Below are positions 1-12,100 of a stretch of 64,000 nt of DNA, piece after piece. The DNA lies in assembly GCA_024180945.1 (NCBI GenBank), contig JAKSGN010000006.1, positions 992,001 through 1,056,000 on the forward strand, in the 5' to 3' direction. Within the stretch, counting starts at the first letter, position 1, and each line of letters starts with the position of its first letter. Made by a program: the position numbers and the translations under genes. The notes under the pieces were generated by a model, which ran no database searches, was not told the DNA's origin, and saw nothing but the letters and a program-made list of their open reading frames with translations. The DNA is from Macrophomina tecta. Its lineage: Eukaryota > Ascomycota > Dothideomycetes > Botryosphaeriales > Botryosphaeriaceae.

Positions 1-979
1 TGATGGGACTGGTAGTAAATGCCGCAAAGTGCGTAGCATGTCAGAACCTGCGCGGCCTGTACAACTTACTCTGCGTGTCGGCGTCGTGCGACGCGTGTGA
101 ATGGGACTTGGATGTCGCGCTCACTAGGCACAGGCGTATTCTGAGAAAGGAGTCGAGTGGCAGGATGTTTGCATGGGGAAAGACGAATCATGATGATATG
201 TACTACCTGTAGCTGCAGGGAGTGCCTCACCCGATGGCTGGATAAGAGGAGAAGTGGCAGGCGACGAAGAGGTGGAATATTACCTGCGACTATCGGCAAG
301 AAATCAGCACGTGGGGCTTATTTTCCTCATACGCAACCGTCAATCTGTCGGAACAAGGCACCAAGGCATGACCGTCCATCTGTGGTTTTCGTTCGGCGCT
401 CGCCCCCAATGTTTACGTCCTTCTTTTCTGCATCGGCCGGTCGTTTCAACACGGCAACCAGTCTCTCAACGCTCCCGTGAGGAAACAGAATCCCACGCTG
501 AAACGCCTCTTAACCCACCTCGTGATACTCAGCCGTCCGCCAGAGCAGTGTAGAGCCGCATATTACGAGCATTTCACAGAGCACAGTCTTACCTACAGTC
601 ATCTCATCGCCCTCTGCAACCAGCAACCAGCAACCAACGACGGCAACAGCCAATGACGATCAGCGCTGCAGATACCCCGCAGAAGGCTGAGCCGGACCGC
701 CTCCTCCAGAAGCCACGCATGTCTTAAGGGAGCCGGCATTTCTTTTCATTTCGAAATTTTGCGGCGGCGCGCAAACCAAACCTTGCGCGCGTTTGCCCGG
801 GCGGGCACTAGCAGAAACGGGAGACGGTGGAAACAAAGGTGTGGGAAGCTATAGCGCATGCGGCCATGGCGCAGGCTGCCTTCATACAATTGAGTTGCGT
901 ACTTGGCTGCACTTGCGGCGAAACTGAGTCGAGAAAGGGCTTGACACGGGTCCAATTGCGTGTGCAGTGAGGTCCCCGC

Positions 980-1003
980 GGGGGGGGGTGGGGGGGGGGG
1001 GGG
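980..1003 (+). repeat. G homopolymer interrupted once (G9-T-G14)
   Basis: Direct reading: nine G, one T, then fourteen G. A tract of this kind could form an intramolecular G-quadruplex. It lies 1.7 kb upstream of the nearest start codon, so a promoter role is not evident. Confidence 0.9.
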
Positions 1004-2137
1004 ATGGTGCGATGGAGCAAAAGGCGGGAAAGCTTAAACAAGCAGATGTCTCGGGGGGAATGCAGGCCTCAGGGGGGGGAGATGGCACGATACGAGCTCG
1101 GCCGAGATTTGAAGGACGTATGTATGACTTGCAGCTTCGAGAAAATGGGAGGAAGAGGCGAAGGAAGCGTGCAGGAAGGCGGAAGCGCGGACGGACTGAA
1201 AAGCTTGGCGGCAGTTTAGCGCTGGTGCCGGAGGCTTGTCTGATTTATGCACCCGCCATCTCTCGCCCTCGTGTTTGGTGGGCCGGCGCTCGCCGTCTGG
1301 CTAATGACAATCCTGACAATGCTACGACATCGTCCAGGCACTATGCATGCAAGCGTCCGGGGGGCTGCTGCGCAGAGAGAGGAGGGTTCTGCTGGCCCGT
1401 GGCTCCGGCGACCCTCGGTTCCCAGGCGGATCCGTGGCGGCCCCAGCAGGCGATCAATCGTCGCAAGCGAGCGGGCGTTGCACATAAAAGGCGAAGCGGC
1501 GTAGCTGGGGAGAAAAAGCAGAGGCCCGACAATGGAGCCACCCGAGCTGAGCGGAGAAAGATGGCGTGCCGTTGCTGCCGTGCCATGCTGCCAGCGCATG
1601 CGGAGCAAATTTGGGCGCAGGGACTGCGGCGGCAGCAGCAGCGCGAGCGCGGTGACGGTTGGCCGAGGGCGGGCTGGGTGGATTGGGGTGACAGCGCTGC
1701 TGGCGGCGGCTAGGCTAGGCCTGTTCCTGAGCAGAAGCGGCGAGCCAATGGCGAGCAGCGGCCGAGGGGCAGCCCGCCACCACCACGACGCCCACGCCCG
1801 CCCGCGCACCTCTCGCCGCTCGCCTCTTCCCTCCACCCTCCACCCTCCACTGTGCCGAGCCGCGCCGTCGCCCTGCCACGACCGCGAAGCTTCGCGCGAC
1901 ACGCCGCCAGCGCACCCGCCGCGCTGGCCACCGAGGCCGGCTGCCGACACACACGACCGGGCGCCGTCGGTTGGCCAGGACGAGTGTTTGGAAACACGGC
2001 CAAGCTTTGGAACTGCCAAATTTAGGCGATCGTCGCATGGGATGCCCGTCGACGGCGTCTAGCTACGGCAAAGCCTGGACCGAAGCTTGACTCTGGCCTG
2101 CTCTAACCGCCAGCCCTTGTGGCTTACTGCCGCTCGC

Positions 2138-2669
2138 ATATATGGCCCGCGTCACCCGCCCGCGCGAACACGGTGTCGCGGTCAAGCCTTCTGATTTTCC
2201 GGCCTGTTCAGGGCCTTACTTTCTTTTTGCCCAGCCCTGCACCACCTCACTCGCTGTGCTGGGAGAGCGCAATCCTCGTGTTGCTGTGCGCCCTCGTCAT
2301 CTCGCCCTCATTTGCATCGCAGTTTGCCATCCCGCCTGAGACAATCTCGTTTCCATATCCATACCCTCGCAAGGTACGTCACCCGCAGCCCGATATCATC
2401 TCTTGGCCCTGCTGGAAGGCTGCAGCTGCCCTTGGCCCTGCCATGTTGTGCTGCGGCAGCTACACCAGCCACCTCCCGTCAATCAAACCTACTGCAAAAC
2501 ACTCCTTCCCAGCACGGGCAGCTCTTAAGCTCTGCCCGTCTCCCGCCCGTCACGCCATCGCAACCTTGCCTCACTTCCTCCATCCGTCGTCTTTTCACCT
2601 CCTGCTTGCATGATCATCCACCACAAGCTACTTGGCACGTTCTATGCTCACTTCATCCGTCCTGATTAG
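2138..2669 (+). promoter_or_regulatory. Possible TATA element and leader intron of the AA5 oxidase gene
   Basis: An ATATAT element lies at about 2138-2143. Further down, CAAG|GTACGT at 2374 is a strong donor, and CTGATTAG ending at 2669 is a plausible branch/acceptor just before the ATG at 2687. Together they would form a 296-nt intron in the 5' leader. This rests on splice-site consensus alone; RNA reads would settle it. Confidence 0.25.
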
Positions 2670-2686
2670 GCCAGCCTCTCTTACCA

Positions 2687-5365
2687 ATGAAGTCTTCCTT
2701 TCTTTCCTTGGGCCTCTTGGCTGCCTCTGCCAACGCCAACATCATCTTCAACTGGGTGCAGCCTGTCTGCGACTTTGAGGCTGACTGCTCAACATGTCTG
2801 CGCGGTCAACGCTGCAACGAGAATAATACGTACGCGCCGCGCCAGCAATTCCCCCAGCGTGAGCTAATCCCAACTCTAGCTGCGAGGCCTTCGTGACCGC
2901 CGACAACGACTACTCGGCATCTTTCGTGCGCGGTGGATCTGCCTCTGTCGAGGTGCGCGCTTCCACTCCCGCCTACTCGCAGGACGGCAAGTGTGGGCCC
3001 AACAACGGTGGTCTCGTTTGCGATCCCAATAGTGCCGTCTACAAGGGTACATGCTGTAGCCAGTACGGATGGGTGCGTTTTCCTAGAGACCGATGCGGAC
3101 TAAACCGCTAACAAAAGACAGTGTGGAAACACCCCGGACCACTGCGGCACCGGTTGCACATCGGGTGCTTGCCTCTCGTCAAGCTCATCTTCCGTTGTCT
3201 CTGCAAGCAATCCTGTTTCCAAGACCGTTGTCGCTGCCGCTGCCAGCTCCAGCGCAGCTGCCGGCACAGCTCCTCGCTCCGACGGCCGTTGTGGTAAGGA
3301 GTTTGGCGGCGCCACCTGTGATGCCAACGGCGCTTATGGTGGTTGCTGCTCGCAGTATGGGTAAGTCGTAACCCCCACGTGGCTTGGCGGGTTCACCCTC
3401 TGACAGTTGCACAGCTACTGCGGTAAAACAGACGACCACTGCCTCGCATCCAATGGCTGCCAGAATGGCTGCAAGGGCGCATCCTCTTCTGCCGCCGCTA
3501 CCACCAAACCCGCCACTTCAGGGTCGACGTCTTCCTCCACTCAGGAACCCGTCCTCGGATCCCCCACTGCGTCCTCGGCATCTGGTTCCGCGAGTGCCAC
3601 GGGCCAGGTGACGACCGATGGCAGCTGCGGCGCGAGCAACGGCGGCACCATCTGCGGCGACTGGCCCAAGGGTGGTTGCTGCTCCATGTACGGATTCTGT
3701 GGAAACACCACTTCTCACTGCGGTGAGGGTTGCCAGTCCGGCCCCTGCGCCAACGGCGCTTCGGTGCAAGCCCCTGGCGCCAGCCCGGCTCCTGCGGCCC
3801 CTACCCCTGGTACCTTCAAGGTTGTTGGTCTCTCAGGCGTTCCTGTCATGCATGCTGGCCTCCTTCCCAACGGAAAAGTCGCCTTTCTTGACAAGGTCGA
3901 GAATTACACCCAGGTCAAACTCTCCAACGGCCAGTACGCCTACTCAGCCGAGTACGACACGGCCAAGAATACCTACGTTCCGCTCTCTTACAAGACCAAC
4001 GCCTTCTGCGCTGGTGGCGCATTCCTTGCTGATGGCTCTTTCGTTTCCCTTGGCGGCAATGGTCCTCTTGATTTTATTGATCCCACTGTCGGAGACGGCT
4101 TCGACGGCATTCGTTACCTCAAGCGTTCCATCAGCGACGCTAGCCTTGATGGTCAGTCCTGGACAGAGCCTGGCAATAAGCTCGCCAGCAAGCGATGGTA
4201 CGCCTCTGCTCAAGTCATGGGAGACGGCACCGTCTTCGTGGCTTCCGGCAGCCTGAACGGCCTTGACCCCACCAACTCTTCCAACAACAACCCCACCTGG
4301 GAATTGCTGAACGCCAAGGGTGTGTCTGACGGCATCAACCGGCCCATGGAAATTCTGGAGAAAAACCAGCCTTACTACATGTACCCCTTCGTCCACCTTC
4401 TCAAGGATGGCAGCCTCTTTGTGTTCGTTTCCAAGTCGGCCGAGCTTTTCGATGTCAAGAACAACAAGACCACCAAGACCTTCAAGGACCTTCCTGGCGA
4501 CTACCGCACCTACCCCAACACTGGTGGTTCTATTATGCTACCCTTGAGTTCTGCCAACAACTACACCAGTGATATCGTTATTTGCGGTGGTGGTGCCTAC
4601 CAGGATATCACTTCCCCTACCGACCCCTCCTGCGGCCGCATCAGCCCGCTCTCCACCAACCCCACCTGGGAGATGGACTCCATGCCCCAAGGTCGCGGCA
4701 TGGTCGAAGGTACCCTCCTCCCTGATGGCACCGTCATCTGGCTCAACGGCTGCAATCACGGCGCCCAGGGCTTTGGTCTCGGCACGGACCCGACCTTCGA
4801 CGCACTGCTCTACAACCCAGACGCCAAGCTCGGCCAGCGCTGGACCACGGCTGGAACCACCAACATCCCCCGTCTGTACCACTCGGTCGCGTTGCTGCTG
4901 CTTGACGGCACGCTCATGGTCACGGGCTCCAACCCGGTCGAGCAGCCCGTCATCTCGCCCAACAACAACACCGCCTTCCCCTACGACACGGAGTTCCGCG
5001 TCGAGATCTACACGCCTCCCTACCTCCAGGGCGCCAACGCAAAAAAGCGCCCCACGGCCGTCGCGCTCTCGAGCAAAGCCCTCAAGGCTAACGGCAAAAC
5101 CACGTTCACCATCTCCTTCACTGCGCCTGCCGCCGCAAAGGCCGTGAAGGTCGCCCTGTACCATGGCGGCTTCGTCACTCACAGTGTCCACATGGGCCAC
5201 CGCATGGTGTATCTGGATAACTCGGGCTGGAAGGCTGGCGCTACTGCACAGAAGCTGACTGTCACCGGCCCGCCTAACACGAATGTCACTCCGCCTGGCC
5301 CGTATGTCGTGTATGTCGTTGTTGATGGTGTTCCTGCTGTCGGACAGACGGTTATGGTCTCGTGA
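2687..5365 (+). CDS. Secreted radical-copper oxidase (AA5_1, glyoxal-oxidase type) with three CBM18 chitin-binding domains
   Basis: Exons 2687-2829, 2880-3072, 3122-3360 and 3415-5365 give 841 residues. A signal peptide (about residues 1-18) is followed by three hevein-type CBM18 modules (about 83-125, 166-211, 260-300), each with the CCSxYGxCG core. Ser/Thr linkers separate them from a Kelch-type oxidase domain (about 324-735) and a C-terminal DUF1929 domain. Residues matching the galactose/glyoxal oxidase active site can be seen: Cys in NAFCAGG, the crosslink Tyr in RWYASAQ, the Tyr-His pair in RLYHSVA and the His in GFVTHSVHMGH. By family, the enzyme oxidises aldehydes or primary alcohols to yield H2O2; the CBM18 modules should anchor it to chitin. 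Two introns interrupt CBM18 modules at the same YG(W/Y)CG position, consistent with module duplication. The exact substrate cannot be read from sequence. Confidence 0.93.
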
Positions 5366-6979
5366 GCAGACAGAAACAAATTTTTTCTTTCTTCTTTGAT
5401 TGTATGTATAATTTCTCTTGGATGAATAATTAGGCTGTGTGTGGTGAGCATTGTTGAGGAGATGATGGAAGAGAAGCTTAATTTTATTCGCCCTATCGGT
5501 TGTCGATTGTGTCGGATATTGGCTGGGAAGGGAAGAAAAGGGAAAGACAGTACTAGACATGAGAAGGGGATGTATAATAATCAAAACAACGCCACGATTT
5601 ATTCTAATTGCCTTATTGGTCTTGTGCCGTGTTTATGGGGAGTGGGGTTGCGGTGGTTGCTTCGGGGTCTTCCTCGGGATTCTGTGACTGTGCGGCCGTT
5701 TTGCATAATTTAGGGGAATGCGGAGCATCGCCTGAGTGGATAATGATCAGCTTTCTGGAAACGGGAGCTAGAAGAGCGTCTTGACCTTCTTTATTTTCCT
5801 GCTCCTTGGATCTGATGGAGAGGTTCACCTGTGCCCTGAATTCCCTTTTGGACACATTCTACGCTGAGAATGGCAATCACCAGGGCGGATGGTTTGCTAA
5901 ATGGCCTCCCACGCTCTTCTGTTATGCCAGCAAGCTCATACCGTGAACCGTCTTCACATGTGCGAAAGATCCCGCTGGCTCTACTTAAATCGGTCATCCG
6001 AGTTCCACGTTCTTCTTGCTGGCAAGGGCACAACGACATGGCTGTCCTTGTTCCCAAGAATCAACATGAGTACTCCGGAATGGCCTCAATGCTGCTTCAG
6101 TGGTTTGAAACTGCTTTCTCTGGGACAAGAAGCGGGATCTGTTCCGAGAAGGAGCGTGCTCAGGATGCGGTGGTGCTGAAGGTAACCGCTTGTCGGTGAT
6201 CACGACTGTCTCTTACGCCAAGGTTGGACGAGATCACTCACCGCTTGGTTTCAATAATCGTTGCTAGTAAAGAGAGATGCAAAGATCACATTCACGGCAT
6301 GTACGGCTTTGGAAGGAAGAGTGAAAAATTGAGAGGAGGGCTCCACCGAGCGAGTCAGAGAGCTGGTAGGAAGTCCAATCAAGAGCCATGCCGTTCAGCA
6401 GACTACCACGCAGACAGCTCTCATATGCCTGCCGAATGACCGAAACTGTCTTTGAGCGCCCTCTGCCGCTTATAAAGGCACCCTCGCCGGCGGTCAGGCT
6501 TCGCACCTGTGATGCCGCCGTCATATTGGGTTGAAAATTTACATTGCTGGGATATCATCTATCTTCGCTTCGCGAAGCTGCGGTCCTGGTCGGAGAACGT
6601 CTTCTGCTTCCTGAAATGCTAAGTGCTGTGCCCTTACATGCCTGTTCATTGCAGCATCTGACACGCATTATAGAGGACGCTGGGTCTCTGAAATACCTTC
6701 AGGACTGTCGAAAATCGTCTTAAGTCAGTTGATGGCGCATTCTGGTAGAAGCTGTGCAAACCTTGCATGAGCAACTCTCGCGTCTTTGCCCGGGCCGACA
6801 ACTTCCGCGACGCTCTCGGCCACCAAGAACCTTTTACAGACCTCCATATCCTGCTGGAATATTCCCGCCGTATTGGCTGTCGTAGGATGGTTCGACGCGC
6901 CGACCAGATTTAATCTCCTGAGGAGATGAACAAGTACAAGGATCCTGGAATCATTGCTGACCTCCAGTGTGATAGATAG
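5366..6979. other. Gene-free stretch
   Basis: It holds the 3' flank of the oxidase gene and about 1.5 kb in which only short, unrelated ORFs occur. A TATA-like motif (CTTATAAAGG) near 6470 could be a relic promoter of the decayed gene downstream; nothing else stands out. Confidence 0.5.
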
Positions 6980-8570
6980 TCTACTATGCTCTTTACATTC
7001 AAGGGCATTTTGTACTCTGCTGCAACCATTGACGGCTTCAGAACCGCCGCAAGCCCAGCTTACGCACTCACAACGCTCCAATTTCCACCAGAATTTCCCC
7101 AGCCGGTCGATTGCTACAGGCCTTCCGCTGCTATCAAGCAGTTCTCCTCCGAAAGGTCTCACATACTCGGTTTGTCCGAGAGCGGAAAGATCTGGTCGTG
7201 GCATTCAATTCCGGAGCCAGCTTCGAACATCGTGTTCACGGGTGCATGATATCTCAAAGAAGGCTCTCGCGCAGCCATCTCACCACTTCCGCGAAAACTC
7301 GCTTCCGCTAGGCTCTGGCTCCGTACCGAAAAGTCGTCGCCGGATGAAGCGTGAGCTTAGCTTATATCAATGGCACTGGACTCGTGTCATGGACCGCCTC
7401 CGACCATACGCATTACAAATCAGGCCCTGGTAAAGATCGTCTCATAATTCAACACTCGGTTTTTGTGCCTAAGACGAATTATATCCGCCTGGTTCGAAAA
7501 CGCTCGTGACTCTAACGATTGCACCCCTGAACTCGGCCGAGTCATTACCGGCACGCAAGACTACCTCGAACGGTGCTTGGATACGCGTTTTCTTCAACAT
7601 GCAGACGACAGTGCAGGGCTCCGAGGCCTCAAGAAGATCCCGGCCCTTCAAAACTCGGATGTAGTCACTGTCGCATATGCAGGTTATCACTACCACGCTG
7701 TACACTCGAGCGGCATCACAATTTCTTACGTTATGGAACCTAGAAGCTGCGGCGTACTTGGCCATGCAGAGGCGGAAGATGGCCACGCAGAGGCGGAGAG
7801 TCATTTGAGGGGGCTTCAAGAGATCATGGACGGAAGACAACTGGTACAAAACGGATGCACAAAAGGTCGCAAGGTTTGGTTCAACAAGGCAAACGGAGAC
7901 TGGATGCGCTTCCTTTCGCTGGGCGTCATGAACCCAGCTGAGGCCCAGGTGCGGATCCCGTATGTTGGCCATCGACCGGGACCCCACCGTCTTGGAAGAG
8001 GTTAGTGAGCGGATAGAACTGCAGGGCTGTGATTGGGATAATCAACCGGAGATCGCTGCTACGGATGCATTCGGACTTGCAACGCATTTCACCCGGAGTG
8101 TGGCAGCTGGAGGATGGCAAGCACGCATTTCTCCTCTGCGAAGAGTACTGGCTGGTAATGTCTGCTCTTAGCCACAGCGGAGGGCATGTTTCGTTAACCA
8201 CGAGCTGTCGGACAAGCTTGAGGGCTTTTGCATGAACAGTGATTTACTCGCTCGGCAAATCGGCATACTCGTCAAGGAACATCTGCAGATCGTTTCACGA
8301 ATAGTCATCATTCCTAACTGGCTGCGTAAAAGCCGTGGCGATCCATCGATCCTTGACAATCCTTGAGCCACAGCCAGGCATTTTCTTCAGGGCTTTGGTA
8401 AAAGTGAGCCCAGGACCGTTCCCAAGGTTGAAGTTGTCCAACGGCCAGGAGATGCCCAGCGACGATGATGTTCCGTTTGACAAGTGGAACTACGACAGGC
8501 GAAATTTCGTGTTGGGCCATAATCTTTAAGCCCGCGCTATGGGATCTCTCGGGAACTGGTTTCAAAGGCA
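6980..8570 (+). pseudogene. Decayed SCF-associated factor 1 (Saf1)-like F-box/RCC1 gene
   Basis: Scattered plus-strand fragments in three frames read in the order expected for the fungal Saf1-like family: HILGLSESGKIWSW (about 7160-7205), KVVAG-stop then YINGTGLVSW (about 7330-7385), QDYLERCLDTRF and IPALQNSDVV (7550-7670), GYHYHAVHSSG (7680-7715), TKGRKVWF (7860-7885), DWDNQPEIAATD (8032-8067) and FPRLKLSNGQEMP (8420-8460). They are interrupted by a stop where the family has VVAGW (a TGG-to-TGA change), another stop near 7508 and frameshifts near 7960 and 8200-8390. A 20-21-bp tandem duplication sits at 7760-7800. I could not find the N-terminal F-box. In yeast, Saf1 recruits substrates to SCF ubiquitin ligase. 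The family call relies on recalled conservation and should be confirmed by translated search. Confidence 0.65.
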
Positions 8571-9126
8571 CAAACTTGATATGAGTTGCTTTGTATCTCT
8601 TATCATGCCTCTGGAGAGACGTTCAGCGACGGGCAATCCGGGAATCTGTTCATGTTTTGGAAAACCGAGACTCTGACTCAGAAACTGGGCCCTTTTTTCG
8701 TGTCGATTGGTCCTCGAGTTATCAAAGATGAGTTGATCGTGGAGAAACATCACGTGGCAATTGTTATTTCTTGCAGGATCCGGGGAAATTTCTGTCTCCC
8801 CTGTTCCCGAAAGTAAAACACGGTTCACTGACGTTTGTCCTCTATGCACGATGAGCTCTCATTATGCTTTGAGGGAATCAAAGAGAGAACTACGCGCGAT
8901 GCGAAAAAGTGTCTGCACCAGTGTGCCGCATGCTACCCATCTCATATGTCTTGACCATTGAGATGAAGCACACTGTCTACCCCGCTTTCTTTAGCAAACC
9001 CAAAAAAAAAACCGCGGAGAATCCAGAGCGCTGCGCCAAGGATCCCCGAACCACGAAACTCCCATCCTGACCGCCCTCCTCCTGCGCTCCCCCCACTCCC
9101 ACAACGCAGGCCCCGCCTCCCGGTGC
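8571..9126. other. Gene-free stretch between pseudogene and DUF3433 gene
   Basis: Only short ORFs are present. It may include the tail of the pseudogene and the 3' untranslated region of the minus-strand DUF3433 gene. Confidence 0.5.
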
Positions 9127-12100
9127 TCACCCCGCCAAATCCTCCTGCTCCGCTCTCCCAATCCCGATCCCGAACTTGCCGTCCCGCCACCACCCCATGC
9201 TGACGCGATGATGCTTCAGCAACGCCTCCATATCCTTCTGCGGCATGAACTCCGCGCCCTTCGGCACGACGCCCAGCAGATCCGCATCGACTAGCAGACT
9301 CGCGACGGCGGCGATGGAGCACGGGTTCATCGGCAGAGTCTTATTGACGCGGAGCGAGAAGTGGACGACGAGCAAGCAAACGAGCATCAGAGCGAGGAGG
9401 CACTGCAAGATGCGGGTCGGCACGGTGCTCTGGGCGAGGCGCTCACGGCTGTCGAAGACAGCGGTGGCGGAGATGCGTTGGACGGCCTGGTCGGGCGCCG
9501 GTGGCAGGCGCCAGACGTTGAGGACCTGGGCGACGGTGCGGCCGTAGGCGTCGTCGATGGCGGCGACGAGCCTGTCCTGGTTGGCCGGGCCGACGATATC
9601 AGCCGGGGAGGGTGCTTGCTTGCCGGCGAGCATGTAGGCGAAGAAGCCGTCGACGTAGGCTTGCGACGGCGTCGAGCTCAGGTTGTCGAGTCGGAAGTGG
9701 CTGCCGTCGCTCGTCTGAGGCCGCGATACGAAATTTCTGTACATCATCATCGCCAGGAGCGGCGCGCTCACCCTGCCCAGCAGCACTGTCGTGCTTTCAT
9801 CGGGCTTGGGTTGATGGCGGCGCGAGATAGAGAGATCCGAAGCTTCGAGAGTCACCTCCGCAATGACACTTTCCACGTATGGTAAGCATGTAACCATGCT
9901 CAGGTTATTGGCCGTCTTCCCATCCGCATCGGCTTGTCCAACTATTGACAAGTATTGCTGCTCACGGCACTCCGCATCGGCTGGGGTCTGCAAAGAGGAG
10001 AAGGAGCCAAAGTACATCCCCGGCAAGACCGCAACGTCCAGTGACATACTATACTCGGGCGTATGCGCATCGCCGCTCATGAAGTCAGGACAAGGAAGTG
10101 AGACCGGGTTGGGGCGTGGATTGTAGATCGAACAACCCGGTTTCAGTATCGCGCAAGCCCCGACCGAATATTCGAAACTTTTGGTACGCACCGGATAAGT
10201 GCTGTTGGCATAAATCCCGTCCGCTTGGATGGCCGTGCAATTTGCTTTGGCTCTCACAGCCGGCACTTGCGCACGAATCTTCCCAGATCTGAGATCTTTC
10301 CTGGTATGGTAGGGTTCTGGCCAAATTGCTGCGAGGTGGGGAAATGCCAGAGTACCGGTGGTGAACCCAGGCTCGCTGGCACCATCTAGTGCAATGAGAT
10401 TCGCAATTGCAGTGCCCTGTTCATAAATATCGAGCAGCGTTCCACCGCCCCGACTCCAGTACGGATTGTATTGAAGCAGGTTTGGAAAATCCATTCCGAA
10501 GGAAGAGTTCTGCCAGAGCTGCACCTCGAATGTACGCTGAACCGGTTGGGTATGGAAAACGCCGCTGACAAGAATCGGCAGGAACGATGCGGCGATCATG
10601 CCGAGTGACGATGCCACCACGGGAATGTGGCCGTGTCGTAGTGCGCTCCACAAGCAGTGAAGCCTTATCTTTCCCAGATAGTCCTCAAAGAGCACCCTGC
10701 GGCCTGATGTTCTGGTACCATCTCGACGCAGTATGTCATATGGCTGAAAAAGACGGACGCTGAAATCGAACCCCGCATACATCAAACCGATTGATGCGAG
10801 TACGAAGGCTGGAACGAAAGTGGAGGCGTAGTTGGCGTAACTGTCGGATAACTCCACATCGATAATACCTTCGTGGGCTTGGCCAAAACGATAGAGGAAA
10901 TCGATCGTGCCCAAAACAAGAAGTATGGCAGCGAATAAACAAGTTCTGAAGCAGAGTCGGATCGATGGAGGGATATACCATCGAGCGGTTCTAGCTCGCA
11001 TCTCAACTAAGCGTGGCGTGTCCGTGGCTAGACCTGGCTCTGCAACTATCCGAAACTCTTGCTCTAGTGCGGCTGACTGCCTCTCTGTAAGCCACAACCG
11101 GCCCATGCTTACTGCGTGGCGAACTTGCGCAATGTCCAAATGCCCAGTTCTGCGCAGGCAAGCAATGAGATCGGGACATTGCGCAACTACCATCAGCATA
11201 CCCCCGATAGATCCGACATTGCATGGAATGCTGGCTTTAGGGACGAGTAGCATAAGTAGAGCTGTAAGACCAAGAAGACAGAACAAAAGCCCCTGAATTA
11301 TGCCAAATGTCGACTTCCGCACTAGTAATCGGGCTTCCGGGACAAAACGAGAGCCGTTTGTGGGCTTTTCTGCCTGCGTCAAAAGGTAGAGATTGGCAGC
11401 TTGCGCCGCGACCGAACGGTACAGTTGCTCTGCCCCTGTGCAAAGCATGTTCGCGTCTGTGACGATATCTGATGCGTTGGCACCCAGAATGGCCGTTAAG
11501 ACCGGCAGTAGTGACAACCCCCTGTTCTCCGGTGAAAGATCCCAAATCGAGACAAGGTCAATCGGCGAGAGACCTGGTAGTTTACGAGAGTCCGCTTCGT
11601 CTGCAATTGTTACTTTGGGAACCGAGAAGCTAAGAGTCGAGCCCGCCTTATCCGTTGTGTCAATTACGACCGTCCCAGGGGAGATGCCATAGTCTGGATG
11701 ACAGAGTACGCTTGATACATTAATCGCAGCCGGTCTGAGAGAGTTGCCGAACGCTGTATCCGTTGTTCCTATGGACAAAACGAAATGCGGCTTGTCGTCA
11801 GGCTGTTCCAGTACTGGCGCGGTGTTCAGGTTGTAGAAGAAGCCGCGAGTGAGACTTTTAGTTGCCGTGATATTGATGGTCCCGTAAGTCTCCGAGTGCA
11901 GTGTCAAATCCAAGCTCAGTGAGGTTTCTTTCGGGCCACTTTCCCAAGGCGTTGCCAGGACGCCTTGCGCAGACAAGGGTTCGCAGCTAATTTCCCCATG
12001 AAACACATCCCTCTCGTTGACGAGTGTGGTGGTCTCAGATGCTTATAGGTGTTAGCCAAGTCACGCAGTGGTGTCGCAAAGTCAAACCCACAAAGCGAGA

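Larger units (their letters stand above)
1..2686. other. Gene-free upstream region
   Basis: I see no supportable gene here. Many overlapping ORFs occur on both strands between 960 and 2060, but they are compositional (very GC-rich) and match no family I know. The stretch holds a long G-run at 980-1003 and a pyrimidine-rich section before the ATG at 2687, which is probably the promoter and leader of the AA5 oxidase gene. Confidence 0.55.

Noticed and set aside
967..2062. Overlapping ORFs of 248, 267 and 176 codons on both strands
   Set aside because: They overlap each other in several frames, are Arg/Ala/Gly-rich as expected for random GC-rich DNA, and contain no domain, splice logic or good start context.
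4538..5584. 348-codon minus-strand ORF opposite the AA5 oxidase
   Set aside because: It is the antisense shadow of the oxidase exon, whose sense frame has clear catalytic motifs.
11916..12006. Apparent frameshift in the DUF3433 gene
   Set aside because: A 50-nt intron (12042-12091) with CTAAC branch point and correct phase joins the two frames, so the gene is intact.
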